Shown here piece by piece: positions 5,089 to 6,038 of a stretch of 6,038 bases of DNA. Source of the DNA: Acetoanaerobium sp041831635 (GTDB taxonomy: Bacteria > Bacillota > Clostridia > Peptostreptococcales > Filifactoraceae); contig JBHASY010000074.1 in NCBI GenBank assembly GCA_041831635.1, positions 1 to 6,038 on the forward strand. The letters run 5' to 3'. The position numbers and the translations under genes are program-made. The notes beneath the pieces were generated by a model. The model ran no database searches, was not told the DNA's origin, and saw only the letters and a program-made list of their open reading frames with translations. Each line of letters begins with the position of its first letter. Position 1 is the first letter of the stretch.

Positions 5089-6038
5089 TCTCTCAGTTTC
5101 CTTGTGGATATGGTCTTTCTTTTTGTAATGCTCCTTTGCCCATGCTTTTTGCCTATCCTCTCTTTTAATCTGTCTTTGAAATTCTTCTAATGCCATTTTT
5201 ACGCTTGGCTTTTCTCCCCTTGCAATAGCTTTTTTATAGGCTATTTCTATCTCAATGTTTATATCTATTCCAAAGTCTTTATTTACTTCACCTACTACAT
5301 ATTTGATATGGTTTATTTGAGAGATTTCCTCTTTTATAAATTTTTGGTTAAAAGTGAGATGATTTATATCTGTCTGCAACTCTCTTTTTTCTTTCTCCCA
5401 TTTCTTTGTTTCTATCTTTTCACTTCCACTTAATTTTTTTAGAATAGATTTTGCCCTGATATATTTATCAATTTCTTCTTTATGAGCGTTGTAGTATTCC
5501 TCTTTACTTGCTCCTGCTATTTTACTGAAGATAGAATTATCAGCTCCCCTATATCTATCATAGATGGTTTTATATTCTTTCATAATTTTAGCTTGTTTGA
5601 TTAAGGTTTCTATATTTTTAATTTGCTTGTTACAATCCGCTATGCTTCCCTTATTTTCTTTTAGCTTTGTCAATACTTCATCTTTTTTACACTGTATATC
5701 TATGATTGTTTTTAGGTTGTTACCACTCATATAGGATAGGGCTTTTACATATTTTTTAGAGTCAAAATGTTCCTTTCTCATTCTACTGTCATAACTTAGA
5801 TTTTTAGATAGTTCCTTTTGAATTTTATAATAGGTTTCAAGATAGGAATAGACATCAAAAAGGTCTGGAGTTAAATTATATTCTTCTTGTTTTTCTTTAG
5901 AAAATCCTTTCAATAAACCTTTTACCATATTGACCAAACTTAAAATCCAACTGCTTATTTCTGCAATTTCTTCCTTTAATTTTTTGAACTCTTTATTTAA
6001 GGCTATGATTTTTCTGTTATGGTTTCCTCTTTCTGGCC
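5086..6038 (-). CDS. MobA/MobL-family relaxase, C-terminal part (5' end beyond window)
   Basis: The frame is open to the right edge, so this is a partial gene with 316 visible residues. A TTG at 5937 would be an internal codon: the 33 residues before it continue the same protein and include PERGNHNRKIIALNKE (6036-5989). That matches the ERG--NR-I--LN signature at the end of the MobA/MobL nuclease domain. The catalytic Tyr and the HUH motif must lie outside the window. The rest is highly charged and mostly helical (coiled coil around 5640-5720 and 5330-5420), ending in a basic tail with KAWAKEHYKKKDHIH. Relaxases of this family nick oriT and stay covalently attached to the strand during transfer. 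Such C-terminal extensions usually contact accessory or coupling proteins. The stop (TAG, 5088-5086) overlaps the next promoter. An oriT would be expected upstream of this gene, beyond the window. Confidence 0.8.
   Translation of the reverse strand, partial: PERGNHNRKIIALNKEFKKLKEEIAEISSWILSLVNMVKGLLKGFSKEKQEEYNLTPDLFDVYSYLETYYKIQKELSKNLSYDSRMRKEHFDSKKYVKALSYMSGNNLKTIIDIQCKKDEVLTKLKENKGSIADCNKQIKNIETLIKQAKIMKEYKTIYDRYRGADNSIFSKIAGASKEEYYNAHKEEIDKYIRAKSILKKLSGSEKIETKKWEKEKRELQTDINHLTFNQKFIKEEISQINHIKYVVGEVNKDFGIDINIEIEIAYKKAIARGEKPSVKMALEEFQRQIKREDRQKAWAKEHYKKKDHIHKETER

Noticed and set aside
4931..5128. Plus-strand open frame over the ORF6N/PLD leader
   Set aside because: It is antisense to the promoter, the palindromes and the ends of two real genes, and its composition is that of a shadow frame.
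5935..5937. TTG as the start of the relaxase-like gene
   Set aside because: No ribosome binding site lies at a proper distance, and the 33 codons upstream continue the same protein with the MobA/MobL ERG--NR signature to the window edge.
1..6038. CRISPR array, tRNA or rRNA genes, insertion sequences
   Set aside because: I saw no regularly spaced long repeats, no cloverleaf-like segment and no transposase other than the serine recombinases.

Overview
The window is an AT-rich stretch (roughly 30% G+C by eye) in which every convincing gene lies on the minus strand. Codon use, strong AGGAG-type ribosome binding sites, TTG and GTG starts and the protein families point to a low-GC Gram-positive host (Firmicutes, probably Clostridia/Tissierellia-like). 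TGG codes for Trp throughout and TGA is used as a stop, so the code is standard. The content is that of an integrative mobilizable or conjugative element, seen at its recombinase end. No type IV secretion genes are visible, so whether the whole element is self-transmissible cannot be decided here.

Read in the direction of transcription (right to left), the window holds: (i) 5086-6038, the C-terminal part of a MobA/MobL-type relaxase whose frame stays open to the window edge; (ii) 3923-4942, a two-domain protein with an N-terminal ORF6N DNA-binding domain and a C-terminal phospholipase-D-like domain, with its own promoter and two matching 17-bp palindromes in its leader; (iii) 3112-3834, a winged-helix replication initiator/replisome organizer carrying an iteron-like repeat cluster inside its own gene; (iv) 2130-2981, a DnaC-type AAA+ helicase loader with an N-terminal cysteine cluster; (v) 1907-2068, a lysine-rich 53-aa protein of unknown function; (vi) 209-1828, an intact large serine recombinase of the TndX/TnpX kind, starting at TTG, with a good sigma-A promoter and an inverted repeat enclosing its ribosome binding site.

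The first ~205 bases are richer in G+C (about 40%) and hold, on the same strand, a fragment of a second and different large serine recombinase, broken by one in-frame TGA. The fragment begins at the point that aligns with about residue 201 of the intact recombinase, exactly where that gene ends. The simplest reading is that this element integrated into the recombinase gene of another element, so the window spans the element/target junction near 199-211.

Working model: the relaxase nicks and transfers the DNA, the initiator plus loader could replicate the excised circle from an origin inside the initiator gene, the ORF6N/PLD protein may act in control, and the serine recombinase excises and integrates the element. 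Two near-identical intrinsic terminators (2091-2128 and 3856-3888), each placed just before the next ribosome binding site, divide the cluster into separately tunable units.
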